A stretch of 64,000 nucleotides of DNA from a virus. Of this stretch, positions 33,078-41,488 are shown one piece after another. The stretch lies in IMG/VR virus record IMGVR_UViG_3300020419_000014, positions 1 through 64,000 of that record; one strand, given 5' to 3'. The notes under the pieces are model-generated. The model did not search any database and was not told where the DNA came from. It saw only the letters and a program-made list of their open reading frames with translations. Numbering within the stretch: the first letter of the stretch is position 1; each line of letters opens with the position of its first letter. The position numbers were made by a program, and so were the translations under genes.

Positions 33078-33080
33078 TAT
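33052..33080 (+). promoter_or_regulatory. Sigma70-like promoter, leaderless transcript predicted
   Basis: TTGACA (33052-33057), 17-bp spacer, TAATAT (33075-33080). The predicted start is the A of ATG 33087; no ribosome site is present. Confidence 0.75.
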
Positions 33081-33086
33081 ATAAAG

Positions 33087-33644
33087 ATGCTTATGAAAAC
33101 AGATTCTCTTGGTATACCCAGATTCTCAAATAAAGATCTAGTCGATATGATCTATAGTGGCCATATTGACAAGTGTCATGTAGTTCTGTGCGACCCAAAT
33201 GATGATGTCTATAAATTTAATGAAGCTATGCGTGAAGAAGGGTTAACTGAACTTACAACTTATATTCCTTTAGATGTTGACGAAAAGACTTTTGACGGAG
33301 TATGTCAAGGTGAATGGTTTATGACAGATGAGTATAAACAACTAAATGTACTAAACTGGCTAGAAGCAAAATTAATGGAAAAGATGCAAACAACTAGTAC
33401 TGCAACTGTACATCTTTCCAAACAATGGGCAAGAGTTAATAAAGAATTTGAAGAATACAAAAAACGAGATATGTTACATTTACTACAATATATGATATAT
33501 CTAGTAGATTTTATGCGAAAAAACAATATTGTATGGGGTGTAGGAAGAGGATCTAGTGTAGCATCGTATGTATTATACTTAATTGGTGTACATAAGATAG
33601 ATTCAATCCACTTTGCCCTGGACTACCAGGAGTTCCTGAGATAA
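33087..33644 (+). CDS. DnaE-like (DNA polymerase III alpha) fragment protein
   Basis: 185 aa. The C-terminal block WGVGRGSSVASYVLYLIGV (residues 150-168) followed by IHFALDYQEFLR is very like the GRGS motif of bacterial C-family polymerases just before the palm domain. The PHP domain and the catalytic aspartates of the full enzyme are absent, so it cannot be a polymerase by itself. It could act as a decoy or nucleotide/DNA-binding module (inference). It has its own host-type promoter and probably a leaderless start; ATG 33096 is an alternative. Confidence 0.65.
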   Translation: MLMKTDSLGIPRFSNKDLVDMIYSGHIDKCHVVLCDPNDDVYKFNEAMREEGLTELTTYIPLDVDEKTFDGVCQGEWFMTDEYKQLNVLNWLEAKLMEKMQTTSTATVHLSKQWARVNKEFEEYKKRDMLHLLQYMIYLVDFMRKNNIVWGVGRGSSVASYVLYLIGVHKIDSIHFALDYQEFLR

Positions 33645-33672
33645 GTAAGTATATAACTAAGGAGGTATCATT

Positions 33673-34092
33673 ATGCCAATGAAACAACAAGGTCGAACAA
33701 TTTACAAATCAATGCAAGGTAAGCAAATTGATATGGACCTATTACGTCAAAGAAACGAACTTACTCCAGCAGTAGGTAATGCACAAGTTAATGCACGTGG
33801 TGACGAATTAGGCCCAGGTGGTAAAATTATTCGAAAAAAAGAGGATGTACTAAAAGATTACTATGAAAATTCTTCTAGTATGCCAGAAGAGATAGCAGTC
33901 AAACGTGCTCCAAAACAAGAGGCGGCGCCGGAAACTGTTACTGAAAAAAAAACTAAAACTAGAACTGCAACACCAAAAATATCTGATGTTGCTTCTGTTG
34001 TGCCAGAAGGTAAAGACCTAACTGATGATTGGGTTGAAGACGATGACGGCAATTTTGTAAAACCTGAAGATTTAGCTAAGAAAGAAGACTAA
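33673..34092 (+). CDS. Conserved T4-like marine phage protein, unknown
   Basis: 139 aa with strong ribosome site AAGGAGG. The N-terminal half has IDMDLLRQRNELTPAVGNAQVNARGDELGPGG, a type of block I associate with conserved marine T4-like proteins. The C-terminal half is acidic, Lys/Glu/Thr-rich and probably disordered (APETVTEKKTKTRTATP). Likely virion- or assembly-related, but no function is shown. First of a run of close genes with GroES and MazG. Confidence 0.6.
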   Translation: MPMKQQGRTIYKSMQGKQIDMDLLRQRNELTPAVGNAQVNARGDELGPGGKIIRKKEDVLKDYYENSSSMPEEIAVKRAPKQEAAPETVTEKKTKTRTATPKISDVASVVPEGKDLTDDWVEDDDGNFVKPEDLAKKED

Positions 34093-34094
34093 AA

Positions 34095-34529
34095 ATGGCA
34101 AACCATTTAAAAACTTATAAAGGAAAGCCGCGGGCAGTTGGTAATCGAGTTCTTGTAAGTGATATGTATTTTGGAGAACAAAAAACCGCAGGCGGAATTA
34201 TTCTAAATAATGATGACGGTAAAGTACATGGGATCTATCCTAGATGGGGGAAAGTGTTTTCAAAAGGTCCTCGAAATAAAGATGACTATAATGTAGGCGA
34301 TTGGATCTTAATCGAACATGGTCGTTGGACTAGGAGTATGCAGGTAGAATTTGACGATGAAACACACGAACTACGTATGATTGAATCTGAAAGTATATTA
34401 GCATACTCTAACGAAAGACCAAACGATACTTACATTGGAAAAGAATACGGTAACGGTGATGCAGTCGATACTGGGTTTGGTGCTCATACTGCTCCATTAA
34501 ACGAAATGGCAGCAATGTCAAATAACTAA
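34095..34529 (+). CDS. GroES-like co-chaperonin (T4 gp31 functional analogue)
   Basis: 144 aa. The mobile loop EQKTAGGIIL is almost the GroES loop that docks on GroEL, and AVGNRVLV, GKV..KGPR and GDWILIEHG fit the GroES beta-barrel. The C-terminal about 45 residues are an extension beyond usual GroES length. It probably replaces or competes with host GroES so that GroEL can fold the large phage capsid protein, as T4 gp31 does. It starts two bases after the previous gene. Confidence 0.82.
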   Translation: MANHLKTYKGKPRAVGNRVLVSDMYFGEQKTAGGIILNNDDGKVHGIYPRWGKVFSKGPRNKDDYNVGDWILIEHGRWTRSMQVEFDDETHELRMIESESILAYSNERPNDTYIGKEYGNGDAVDTGFGAHTAPLNEMAAMSNN

Positions 34530-34542
34530 TAGGGAGGATTAC

Positions 34543-34953
34543 GTGGCTGATATTGATTTAAACAAATATAAAGAATTCGTAGATACAGTAACATCTGACG
34601 AAAGTAAAAATAATAACGACTTCCAAAATCGTTGGACACATTTAGAAAATCAACGAGATGTAAACATGCCACGATTGCTTACGGCCGCTTTAGGACTAGG
34701 AGCAGAAGCAGGCGAGTTTACTGAAATAATTAAAAAAATTGTCCTACAAGGAAAGCCACTAGACAAAGATAACATTTATCACATGCAACGTGAGCTAGGT
34801 GATGTTATTTGGTATTGGATGCAAGGATGTATGGCACTTAACATAGATCCAAATGATGTTATCCAAATGAACATAGATAAACTAAAGTCTAGATACCCCG
34901 GCGGCAACTTCTTTGCCCATTATTCCGAAAATAGAAAAGACGGCGATATTTAA
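34543..34953 (+). CDS. mazG: MazG-like nucleotide pyrophosphohydrolase
   Basis: 136 aa with GTG start and GGGAGGA ribosome site. The all-alpha NTP-pyrophosphatase marks are GLGAEAGEFTEIIKK (E-x2-E metal site) and ELGDVIWYWMQ (second Glu/Asp site), then DVIQMNIDKLKSRYP. It may hydrolyse dNTPs or alarmone-type nucleotides. MazG genes are frequent in marine phages. It ends just before the dexA promoter. Confidence 0.85.
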   Translation: MADIDLNKYKEFVDTVTSDESKNNNDFQNRWTHLENQRDVNMPRLLTAALGLGAEAGEFTEIIKKIVLQGKPLDKDNIYHMQRELGDVIWYWMQGCMALNIDPNDVIQMNIDKLKSRYPGGNFFAHYSENRKDGDI

Positions 34954-34966
34954 CCAAAAAAAACTC

Positions 34967-34995
34967 TTGACCTTTTAGTAATTTTACGTTATAAT
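34967..34995 (+). promoter_or_regulatory. Sigma70-like promoter upstream of dexA
   Basis: TTGACC (34967-34972), 17-bp spacer, TATAAT (34990-34995). The predicted start is near 35002, followed by AAGGAG. Confidence 0.82.
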
Positions 34996-35019
34996 AAACA
35001 TAAAGTTAAGGAGTATATT

Positions 35020-35559
35020 TTGGCTACACATGGAATGATCGATTTGGAAACACTAGGCGTTGAGCCTGATAGTGTTATTGTCACCTTAGGTGCAATTAAA
35101 TTTAACCCTTTCAGTGATGATGAACCAGATAAAGGATTATATCTTCGTGGTGATATAGAAGAACAATCAGAAAAATATAATCGAACTATTGATAACAACA
35201 CACTAGAATGGTGGAGCAAACAACCTCAAAAAATACAAGACGAGGCATTTGGAGATCATGACAGAGTTACTGTAACAGAAATGTTGCGACAACTTAATAA
35301 ATGGTGTGTAGGGTTAGATTATATTTGGTGTCAAGGTCCTACATTTGATTTTGTAATGCTTCAACACTTGTACAAAAGTGCAGAAACTCCTGTGCCTTGG
35401 AACTATTGGCAGATACGTGATTCTCGAACATTATTTAAAATGATGCCTCAGGATCCGCGTAAAGCTATTCAAGAACAGCTACATAATGCATTAGCTGATT
35501 GTTATTATCAAGCAAAATGTGTACAACAATCATATAAACACTTTGGAGTTAAAAAATGA
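35020..35559 (+). CDS. dexA: DexA-like 3'-5' exonuclease (DEDD family)
   Basis: 179 aa. TTG start at 35020 is well spaced from AAGGAG; ATG 35035 inside MIDLETLG would cut into the motif spacing. ExoI D-x-E in MIDLETLG, then WCQGPTFDFVML (second Asp motif) and HNALADCYYQA (H-x4-D). T4 DexA degrades single-stranded and host DNA. It begins the operon with the clamp loader gene. Confidence 0.85.
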   Translation: MATHGMIDLETLGVEPDSVIVTLGAIKFNPFSDDEPDKGLYLRGDIEEQSEKYNRTIDNNTLEWWSKQPQKIQDEAFGDHDRVTVTEMLRQLNKWCVGLDYIWCQGPTFDFVMLQHLYKSAETPVPWNYWQIRDSRTLFKMMPQDPRKAIQEQLHNALADCYYQAKCVQQSYKHFGVKK

Positions 35560-35774
35560 ACAGTATAGTATTAGTAACCGTTATTGCAGGACAAATTGTA
35601 AGCTCGGCAACATTTGCAGACCTTAATGCTTGTAAACAAGCAAGAGAGCAAATTGTAGATCAAAAAGATGTTAGTGCTTACTGTATCTATAAAGAAGTTA
35701 AACCTGATCGCAGTAAAGAGATGTTTAAGATCTTTGCCGATATGATTAAAGAACTAGGAGAATTAGAACAGTAA
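35556..35774 (+). CDS. Small protein with signal-like N-terminus
   Basis: 72 aa; ATGA overlap with dexA. Hydrophobic N-terminus (SIVLVTVIAGQIVSSATF) then a soluble part with two Cys about 17 residues apart (NACKQA, SAYCIYKE), which could form a disulfide. Its plan resembles the small protein at 56733. Possibly exported to the periplasm; function unknown. The stop overlaps the next ATG. Confidence 0.55.
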   Translation: MNSIVLVTVIAGQIVSSATFADLNACKQAREQIVDQKDVSAYCIYKEVKPDRSKEMFKIFADMIKELGELEQ

Positions 35775-36688
35775 TGAAAGACTTATGGGTAGAAAAATAC
35801 CGTCCAACAACGGTAAAAGGATATGTGTTCAGAGATGATGCACAAAGGAATCAAGTAAATAACTGGATAAAAGAAAAGACTATTCCTCATTTGTTGTTTA
35901 GTGGTAATGCAGGTATTGGTAAAACAACACTTGCAAAACTTTTGTTAAACGAACTAGATGTAAACGACTTAGACATATTAGAAATAAATGCTAGTCGTAC
36001 AAATAGTGTAGATGACGTAAGGGATAAGATTGTAAACTTTGTTCAAATGATACCATTTGGAGATTTTAAATGTGTACTACTTGATGAGGCTGATTATCTT
36101 AGTCCTAGTGCCCAAGCGGCTTTACGAGGTGTTATGGAAGAATATCACACCACTGCAAGGTTTATTCTTACTTGTAATTACCCCAACCGTATTATCCCTG
36201 CTCTGCACAGTCGTTGTCAAGGTTTTCATATTGCTAAAATAGATCAAACAGAGTTTACTGCTCGTGTAGCAGAAATATTAATAGCTGAAGGTGTCACTCC
36301 AAATATAGATATATTAGACACTTATGTAAAAGCAACTTATCCAGACTTGCGTAAATGTATTAATACTGTACAAATGAATGTGCAAGACAATAGTTTACTT
36401 AAACCAAACGAAGGGGATACAGGCGAAACAGACTGGAAACTTGAAATGGTTGAACTATTTAAAGCAGGTAAAATACAAGCCGCACGTAAATTACTTTGCG
36501 GAGCAGTTAGGCCGGAAGAGATGGAAGAAATTTATCGTTGGTTATACGACAATATTGAACTGTTCGGTGATGATGAAAAACAAGACACAGCCGTACTAAC
36601 AATTAAACAAGGACTTGTTGATCATACACTTGTAGCAGATCCAGAAATAAATTTGGCAGCTACATTAATTCGACTTGCGAGAATCTAA
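35774..36688 (+). CDS. 44: Sliding-clamp loader ATPase (T4 gp44-like)
   Basis: 304 aa AAA+ protein. The N-terminal WVEKYRPTTVKGYV is the RFC/gp44 signature; Walker A is GNAGIGKTT (44-52), Walker B VLLDEADYL, then the SRC motif in HSRCQGF. With its small subunit (gp62, not in the window) it loads the phage clamp for DNA replication. It overlaps the upstream small gene by one base. An identical layout with dexA nearby is expected for a T4-like replication module. Confidence 0.93.
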   Translation: MKDLWVEKYRPTTVKGYVFRDDAQRNQVNNWIKEKTIPHLLFSGNAGIGKTTLAKLLLNELDVNDLDILEINASRTNSVDDVRDKIVNFVQMIPFGDFKCVLLDEADYLSPSAQAALRGVMEEYHTTARFILTCNYPNRIIPALHSRCQGFHIAKIDQTEFTARVAEILIAEGVTPNIDILDTYVKATYPDLRKCINTVQMNVQDNSLLKPNEGDTGETDWKLEMVELFKAGKIQAARKLLCGAVRPEEMEEIYRWLYDNIELFGDDEKQDTAVLTIKQGLVDHTLVADPEINLAATLIRLARI

Positions 36689-36694
36689 AAAAAA

Positions 36695-37048
36695 ATGACT
36701 TATCTAGTAAACGATAATTGCATTAAGTGCAAACACATGGATTGTGTGGAAGTATGCCCAGTAGATTGTTTCTATGAAGGCGAAAACATGCTAGTTATTC
36801 ATCCCGACGAATGCATTGATTGTGGCGTTTGTGAACCTGAGTGTCCTGTTGATGCTATTGTACCAGACAATGCTTATCAAGGTAGTGAATTAGAAAAATG
36901 GTTAGACTTAAATACAAAGTATTCTAATATCTGGCCTAACATTACAGAAGCCCGACCAGAAGATGTTCCGTCTGATGCAAAAGAATGGGACGGAGTTGCA
37001 AATAAATTAGAGGAGCACTTTAGTGATAAACCAGGAAAAGGTAGCTAG
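36695..37048 (+). CDS. fdxA: 7Fe ferredoxin (FdxA type, [3Fe-4S][4Fe-4S])
   Basis: 117 aa, the full length of Azotobacter ferredoxin I-type proteins. All nine cysteines sit at Cys9, 12, 17, 21, 25, 40, 43, 46 and 50, exactly the family spacing ([18 protein letters not shown] ... [16 protein letters not shown]). The C-terminal NIWPNITE and EWDGV segments are also kept. It transfers electrons in the cytoplasm; possible partners here are ThyX, the radical SAM enzyme or host enzymes. It sits 6 bases after gp44 in the replication operon. A bacterial-type FdxA in a phage is uncommon. Confidence 0.93.
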   Translation: MTYLVNDNCIKCKHMDCVEVCPVDCFYEGENMLVIHPDECIDCGVCEPECPVDAIVPDNAYQGSELEKWLDLNTKYSNIWPNITEARPEDVPSDAKEWDGVANKLEEHFSDKPGKGS

Positions 37049-37217
37049 TAAATCTCTTATTAATGACATCATAAGAATAGATGTGTTACAAGAAGAAATA
37101 GAATACTACAAAACCCTGTTACGTGAACACGACACAGGACATATACACACAACAATAGGTTTTTTAAGAAGAAGAATAGAAGATTTAAAAGGAGAAGCGC
37201 CATGGCCGTTAGATTAA
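37023..37217 (+). CDS. Small helical protein, unknown
   Basis: 64 aa; GTG start at 37023 inside the end of fdxA, with GAGGAG about eight bases before. Predicted amphipathic helices ([30 protein letters not shown]). It overlaps thyX by 16 bases, so it is part of the coupled fdxA-thyX operon. No family recognised. Confidence 0.55.
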   Translation: MINQEKVASKSLINDIIRIDVLQEEIEYYKTLLREHDTGHIHTTIGFLRRRIEDLKGEAPWPLD

Positions 37218-37873
37218 TTTCATATAGTAAAGCATCAGAATTTGCAGTCTGGGGGGATGATACGCCATTGAATTGTCAAGATTTAATTGCTTTCTGTGCT
37301 AGAGTAAGTAATCCAAGTAACCAAATGAATACAGAGACTAGTGCAAAACTAATTAAGTATCTTGTAAAGAATGCACACTGGTCACCTTTAGAAATGGTTA
37401 ACGCATGTCTTGAAATAGAAACTACAAGAGATATTGCACATCAAATTGTAAGGCATAGAAGTTTTAGCTTTCAAGAATTTAGCCAGAGATATGCAAATCC
37501 AGAAGATATGGCAGATACTTTTCAAACCCGTGAAGCTAGACTACAAGATTCTAAAAATAGACAGAACAGTATAGAGATAGACATAGACAGTGACTTACAT
37601 GACGAGTGGAGTCGTCAGCAAAGGAAAGTTATTGATCAAGCACGTATTGCTTACGAATGGGCTATACACAATGGTATTGCAAAAGAACAAGCTCGTGTAG
37701 TTCTTCCTGAAGGCTGTACTAAAACAAGATTGTATATGAACGGCACTCTTAGAAGTTGGATACATTATATTGAATTAAGAAGTGCAAATGGTACACAAAA
37801 AGAACATATGGATATTGCGAAAGAATGTGCTTTAGTCATAGCAAAAATATTTCCATTAATGAGTGAGCTTTGA
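37202..37873 (+). CDS. thyX: Flavin-dependent thymidylate synthase
   Basis: 223 aa. The ThyX motif RHRSFSFQEFSQRY (residues 84-97) is complete, as are the later VLPEGCTKTRLYMNGTLRSWIHYIELR substrate and FAD contacts. It makes dTMP from dUMP with FAD and methylene-THF, feeding phage DNA synthesis. Start ATG 37202 has AAGGAGAAG upstream. It overlaps the methyltransferase-like gene by TTGA. The flavin is reduced by NAD(P)H in known enzymes; the nearby ferredoxin is only a possible donor. Confidence 0.95.
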   Translation: MAVRLISYSKASEFAVWGDDTPLNCQDLIAFCARVSNPSNQMNTETSAKLIKYLVKNAHWSPLEMVNACLEIETTRDIAHQIVRHRSFSFQEFSQRYANPEDMADTFQTREARLQDSKNRQNSIEIDIDSDLHDEWSRQQRKVIDQARIAYEWAIHNGIAKEQARVVLPEGCTKTRLYMNGTLRSWIHYIELRSANGTQKEHMDIAKECALVIAKIFPLMSEL

Positions 37874-38991
37874 TAAAGGACTTACATACAACTTGGAATA
37901 TAGAATCCCATAATATCCATGGTGAAGAATTTACAGGGTATGAACCTGTTTATGACCAATTAGATCAACTTGACAAGCCTGCGTTTAACAAGGATCCAGA
38001 AGGAACTGTAAATAAAGTATTTGATATTTACAGATCTATTAATATTGTACCTATTCTTTATTATACTGAAAAAGGGTTAATTAATGCTATTAGAGATTTT
38101 AGATCAATTAGCTACAATTCAGTTAAAGACGGAAGAATAAGTTTAGGCAATAATAGAGGTCAGCCTTTAAGTAGATTTTTGTTTCCAAATATGATGACTG
38201 CTGAACCTAAAGGTAGAGGTAGTAATAGTTTAAAAGATAGATTCTATAACGATACAAAACTTAAAAGAGCTATACGCATTTGTTATGAAATGCGTGAAGG
38301 GCACAAATTAGTTTATCCTACGGCTCTACGTAGAGCTTTAGAGTTAGTTACAGGCGAAAATATACAAAACTTTAAACCACAAAATGCTAGAGCTATTGTT
38401 GAACATTTATGTCCTGTGCTTTGGGGTAATGTATATGATTATAGTGCAGGTTATGGTGGTAGGCTTTTAGGCATTAGTTGTAGTAACATGAACTATAGCT
38501 ATACAGGAATAGATCCTAACACTGAAACAGTAAAATACTTAAATTATTTTAATGATTTATTAGAAGAAGCAGTTGGCGTAAAAGGCAATATAATACAGGA
38601 CGTGAGTGAAGAATATCAGCCAACAGATATTGACTTAGCTTTTAGCTCTCCTCCTTATTTTAACTTGGAGAAATATTCAGATGAAGATACACAATGTATG
38701 GTACGTTATAGCACCCTTGACGAATGGTTTAGTGGATATGCTGAGCCTACTATTAAACGCATTTATAAGAGTCTTAACGCAGATGGAATATTCGCTACAA
38801 ACATTGCGGATTACAAAACCTACGGAAAAAAAGAATACGAAGTCGTCGATGACTGGATTCAAATATCTAAACGAATAGGTTTTAAACATGTAAGTACAAT
38901 AAAGATGATGTTGAATACAAGGCCGGGAGTAGGTAATCAAAAACTTGCTGGTCGAGAAAAATGGGAAGGCGTATATGTCTTTGCCAAGTAG
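37870..38991 (+). CDS. DNA-methyltransferase-like protein (N4/N6 amino-MTase fold)
   Basis: 373 aa; TTG start overlapping the thyX stop. The SAM-binding motif I is seen in VYDYSAGYGGRLLG (about 195-208) and motif IV in AFSSPPYFNLEKYS, the S/D-PPY type of amino-methyltransferases acting on DNA. The N-terminal about 180 residues could be a target-recognition part. No cognate restriction enzyme is near. It could methylate phage DNA against host restriction or be part of the modification cassette that follows. Confidence 0.75.
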   Translation: MIKDLHTTWNIESHNIHGEEFTGYEPVYDQLDQLDKPAFNKDPEGTVNKVFDIYRSINIVPILYYTEKGLINAIRDFRSISYNSVKDGRISLGNNRGQPLSRFLFPNMMTAEPKGRGSNSLKDRFYNDTKLKRAIRICYEMREGHKLVYPTALRRALELVTGENIQNFKPQNARAIVEHLCPVLWGNVYDYSAGYGGRLLGISCSNMNYSYTGIDPNTETVKYLNYFNDLLEEAVGVKGNIIQDVSEEYQPTDIDLAFSSPPYFNLEKYSDEDTQCMVRYSTLDEWFSGYAEPTIKRIYKSLNADGIFATNIADYKTYGKKEYEVVDDWIQISKRIGFKHVSTIKMMLNTRPGVGNQKLAGREKWEGVYVFAK

Positions 38992-38999
38992 GAGGTAGA

Positions 39000-39806
39000 A
39001 TGAAATTTGATAATATACCAGAGTGGGATTGGCGTAATCTAAAAACAAAAGACCCTGTGGACTATAAAAATTACGACAGTCTATTTGAATTTTGTAAAGC
39101 TACAAGTAACTATCATTTTGATGAAACACGTGACGATACTGTGGGAGAAGTTCCTACACATATTCCTGTTTGTGAATTTGAAGGTGACTGGGAGCAAGAA
39201 ACTGCAGAATTGATACAAAGCACAACTCCTGCTACATTTAATTATCGATCAGATATTAGAATGGATAATAATAACAAGTTAGAATACAATGACTTTAAAA
39301 AATGGGGATATGATATTGATTCTGATGAAAACAGTTATGCAGTATTAAACAGATATATGCAAAAAGACTTTCCTAGAGTTTTCAAAAAAATGGCAAAACT
39401 ATTTTGTTTTGATCATCCTGCTGGAAAGAAAAATGGTAGACCAAATATAAAATTTGATGTGCAGATACCTGGGCAGATGTTTTATTGGCATTTAGATAAC
39501 TTTGGTGGATTACTACAAAGTCAAAGAGAAGACTATAATAAGTTTGCCGCATGCGATTATGACCAAAGACTAATAATGAGAGTAATTATATTTTTAGATA
39601 ACCAAAAACAAGGACAAGTTTGGAAACAAGGTAATAACTTTTTAACTTGGAAAAAAGGTGATTGTTTTACATGGCCCTGGAGAGATATTCCACACGGTAC
39701 AGCAAACTTTGGACATGACCCTAGGCCTACATTAAATATTACAGGCGAAGTTACAGAAGAAACATACGAATTTTTAAAAACATGCCCAAGGAGAATTAAT
39801 GTATGA
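39000..39806 (+). CDS. 2OG-Fe(II) oxygenase-like protein
   Basis: 268 aa from ATG 39000 (ribosome site AGGAGG); an upstream in-frame ATG at 38961 lies inside the previous gene and is rejected. The C-terminal half has an iron site WHLDNFGG (H-x-D), RVIIFLDNQKQGQ, a distal His in DIPHGTANFG and Arg in RPTLNITGE. It belongs to the double-stranded beta-helix dioxygenases. The N-terminal half is unknown. It may oxidise a nucleobase, amino acid or small molecule; its position between two methyltransferases suggests a shared substrate (inference). Confidence 0.7.
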   Translation: MKFDNIPEWDWRNLKTKDPVDYKNYDSLFEFCKATSNYHFDETRDDTVGEVPTHIPVCEFEGDWEQETAELIQSTTPATFNYRSDIRMDNNNKLEYNDFKKWGYDIDSDENSYAVLNRYMQKDFPRVFKKMAKLFCFDHPAGKKNGRPNIKFDVQIPGQMFYWHLDNFGGLLQSQREDYNKFAACDYDQRLIMRVIIFLDNQKQGQVWKQGNNFLTWKKGDCFTWPWRDIPHGTANFGHDPRPTLNITGEVTEETYEFLKTCPRRINV

Positions 39807-40423
39807 CCCCGGAATTAAAAGAGTATTTAAATACTTTTTTTAGATACAGACCCGAAGGTAATGGAAATCTCCGCAAATTAAATAGACCATTTAAATGGCA
39901 AAACGTAAAAAAAGACCTTGATTTAATTAATTCATTAAATCCTACTTTAGTTTTAGACATTGGATGCGGCGATAATAGATATAAGTCATTAGTTAATAAT
40001 TTAATAGGTATTGACATTGTATATAAGCCTCTGGTTGACATTGTAGGAGATTTTACTAATTTAGATTTCGAAGATAATAGTGTTGATGCTATAATAGCGT
40101 ATGGATCAATTAATTTTGGAGATGAAGAATTAATTGTCAAACAATTACAAGAAGTTTATAGGGTTTTACGTAAAGATGGTATTATTTGTTTTAGAGGTTA
40201 TCATGGAGAAAGACAATTTACTTATAACTGGACTGAAAAAAAATGCTATAAATTTACAAAACAATTTAACTTTAAACTATTAGAAAAACCTCAACTTATT
40301 TTTAGACTTAATAATAAAGGAGAACTTAACGAGAAATGGGAAGATAGAAGATTTCAGAGAAATCAAAACAATCCAACTGTTAGTCGACCACTTACCAGAC
40401 TCTGGTGGATATGGCAAAAATAA
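39803..40423 (+). CDS. Class I SAM-dependent methyltransferase
   Basis: 206 aa, ATGA overlap with the oxygenase. Motif I LVLDIGCGDNRYKS (about 50-63), then acidic motif II at IGIDIV and motif IV-like VDAIIAYGSINFG, VYRVLRKDGIICFRG. A compact small-molecule-type methyltransferase. The C-terminal part is basic. Substrate unknown; it forms a tightly linked set with the oxygenase and the radical SAM gene. Confidence 0.82.
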   Translation: MTPELKEYLNTFFRYRPEGNGNLRKLNRPFKWQNVKKDLDLINSLNPTLVLDIGCGDNRYKSLVNNLIGIDIVYKPLVDIVGDFTNLDFEDNSVDAIIAYGSINFGDEELIVKQLQEVYRVLRKDGIICFRGYHGERQFTYNWTEKKCYKFTKQFNFKLLEKPQLIFRLNNKGELNEKWEDRRFQRNQNNPTVSRPLTRLWWIWQK

Positions 40424-40426
40424 AAT

Positions 40427-41488
40427 ATGTACGGACTAAAAGACATTAAGATTGTACACTTGGAAGTTACACAAAACTGCCAGGCCGCATGTCCTATGTG
40501 CGAAAGGAATATTAGAGGCGAAGGGCTTAATCCTCATCTTAATTTAGACGAACTTAGTTTACAAGACTGTAAACAAATTTTTACTCCCTCATTTATAAAA
40601 CAATTAGATACGATGTATATGTGCGGTAATTACGGTGATCCTATTATTGCTAAAGATACATTAGAAATTTTTAGATATTTTAGAAAGCATAATCATAATA
40701 TATGGCTTAGTATGAATACTAATGCAGGAGCAAGAAGTGAAACATGGTGGTACGATCTTGCACAAATATTTGGAAGAAATGGTAGAGTAATTTTTAGTGT
40801 TGACGGCTTAGAAGATACTAATCATATCTATAGACAAAATGTTAATTGGGGGTTAGTAGAAAGATCCATGGATTCATTTATTGAAAGTGGAGGTAGAGCA
40901 CAATGGGACTTTTTAGTATTTAAACATAATGAGCATCAAGTTGAAGAAGCAAAAAAATTATCTGTAAAAAAAGGATTTGAAAAATTTACTGCTAAAAAAA
41001 CAGGTAGGTTTATTAAGTCTAAAGGAGAAAAGAAAGATCAACGTGTTTATAAAGATGGAAAAGTTCTTAAAAAACCTAGTATAGCCTATACAAATACTGC
41101 ATCAACTTCACAAGACAAACTGCTAGAAAAATATAATACAATGGCAGATTACTATAATAAAACAGAAATACAATGTAGAGTTAAAGATAAAGGTGAAATT
41201 TTTGTAACAGCAGAAGGTATAGTTTTGCCTTGCTGTTGGACAGCAGGACGTATGTATAAATGGAAACATAAAGATCCTTATGTAGAACAAATATGGGACC
41301 ACATTAATTTAGCTGGAGGGAAACAAGCACTAGATGCTAGAAAAGGAATACATAAAGTATTTGAAACTGGAATATTTAATTCTATAGAACAAAGTTGGAA
41401 TATTCCATCTTGTGATGACGGTAAATTAAAAATTTGTACAAGACAATGCGGAAAAGAATTTAAACAATTTGAAGGACAGTTTATATAA
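40427..41488 (+). CDS. Radical SAM protein with SPASM-like C-terminal Cys cluster
   Basis: 353 aa. Radical SAM motif C-x3-C-x2-C at Cys18/22/25 (NCQAACPMC), then MCGNYGDPI, MNTNAGAR and FSVDGLEDTNHIYR, typical of the barrel. In the C-terminal part, QCRVKDKGEIFVTAEGIVLPCCW and ICTRQCGK are the extra cysteines expected for SPASM auxiliary clusters. SPASM enzymes often modify peptides or proteins. A ferredoxin (36695) and Fe-S carrier (12842) in the same genome could support it. The target is unknown. Confidence 0.88.
   Translation: MYGLKDIKIVHLEVTQNCQAACPMCERNIRGEGLNPHLNLDELSLQDCKQIFTPSFIKQLDTMYMCGNYGDPIIAKDTLEIFRYFRKHNHNIWLSMNTNAGARSETWWYDLAQIFGRNGRVIFSVDGLEDTNHIYRQNVNWGLVERSMDSFIESGGRAQWDFLVFKHNEHQVEEAKKLSVKKGFEKFTAKKTGRFIKSKGEKKDQRVYKDGKVLKKPSIAYTNTASTSQDKLLEKYNTMADYYNKTEIQCRVKDKGEIFVTAEGIVLPCCWTAGRMYKWKHKDPYVEQIWDHINLAGGKQALDARKGIHKVFETGIFNSIEQSWNIPSCDDGKLKICTRQCGKEFKQFEGQFI

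Noticed and set aside
33087-33644. A functional DNA polymerase
   Set aside because: Only the GRGS region is present; catalytic Asp motifs and PHP are missing.
38961-38999. Longer N-terminus for the 2OG oxygenase at 39000
   Set aside because: It lies within the previous gene; AGGAGG points to ATG 39000.
40427-41488. Radical SAM gene as queE, pairing with the queD-like gene
   Set aside because: The protein is longer, has the C-x3-C-x2-C plus SPASM-type C-terminal cysteines, and lacks the QueE pattern; a role in queuosine is unsupported.
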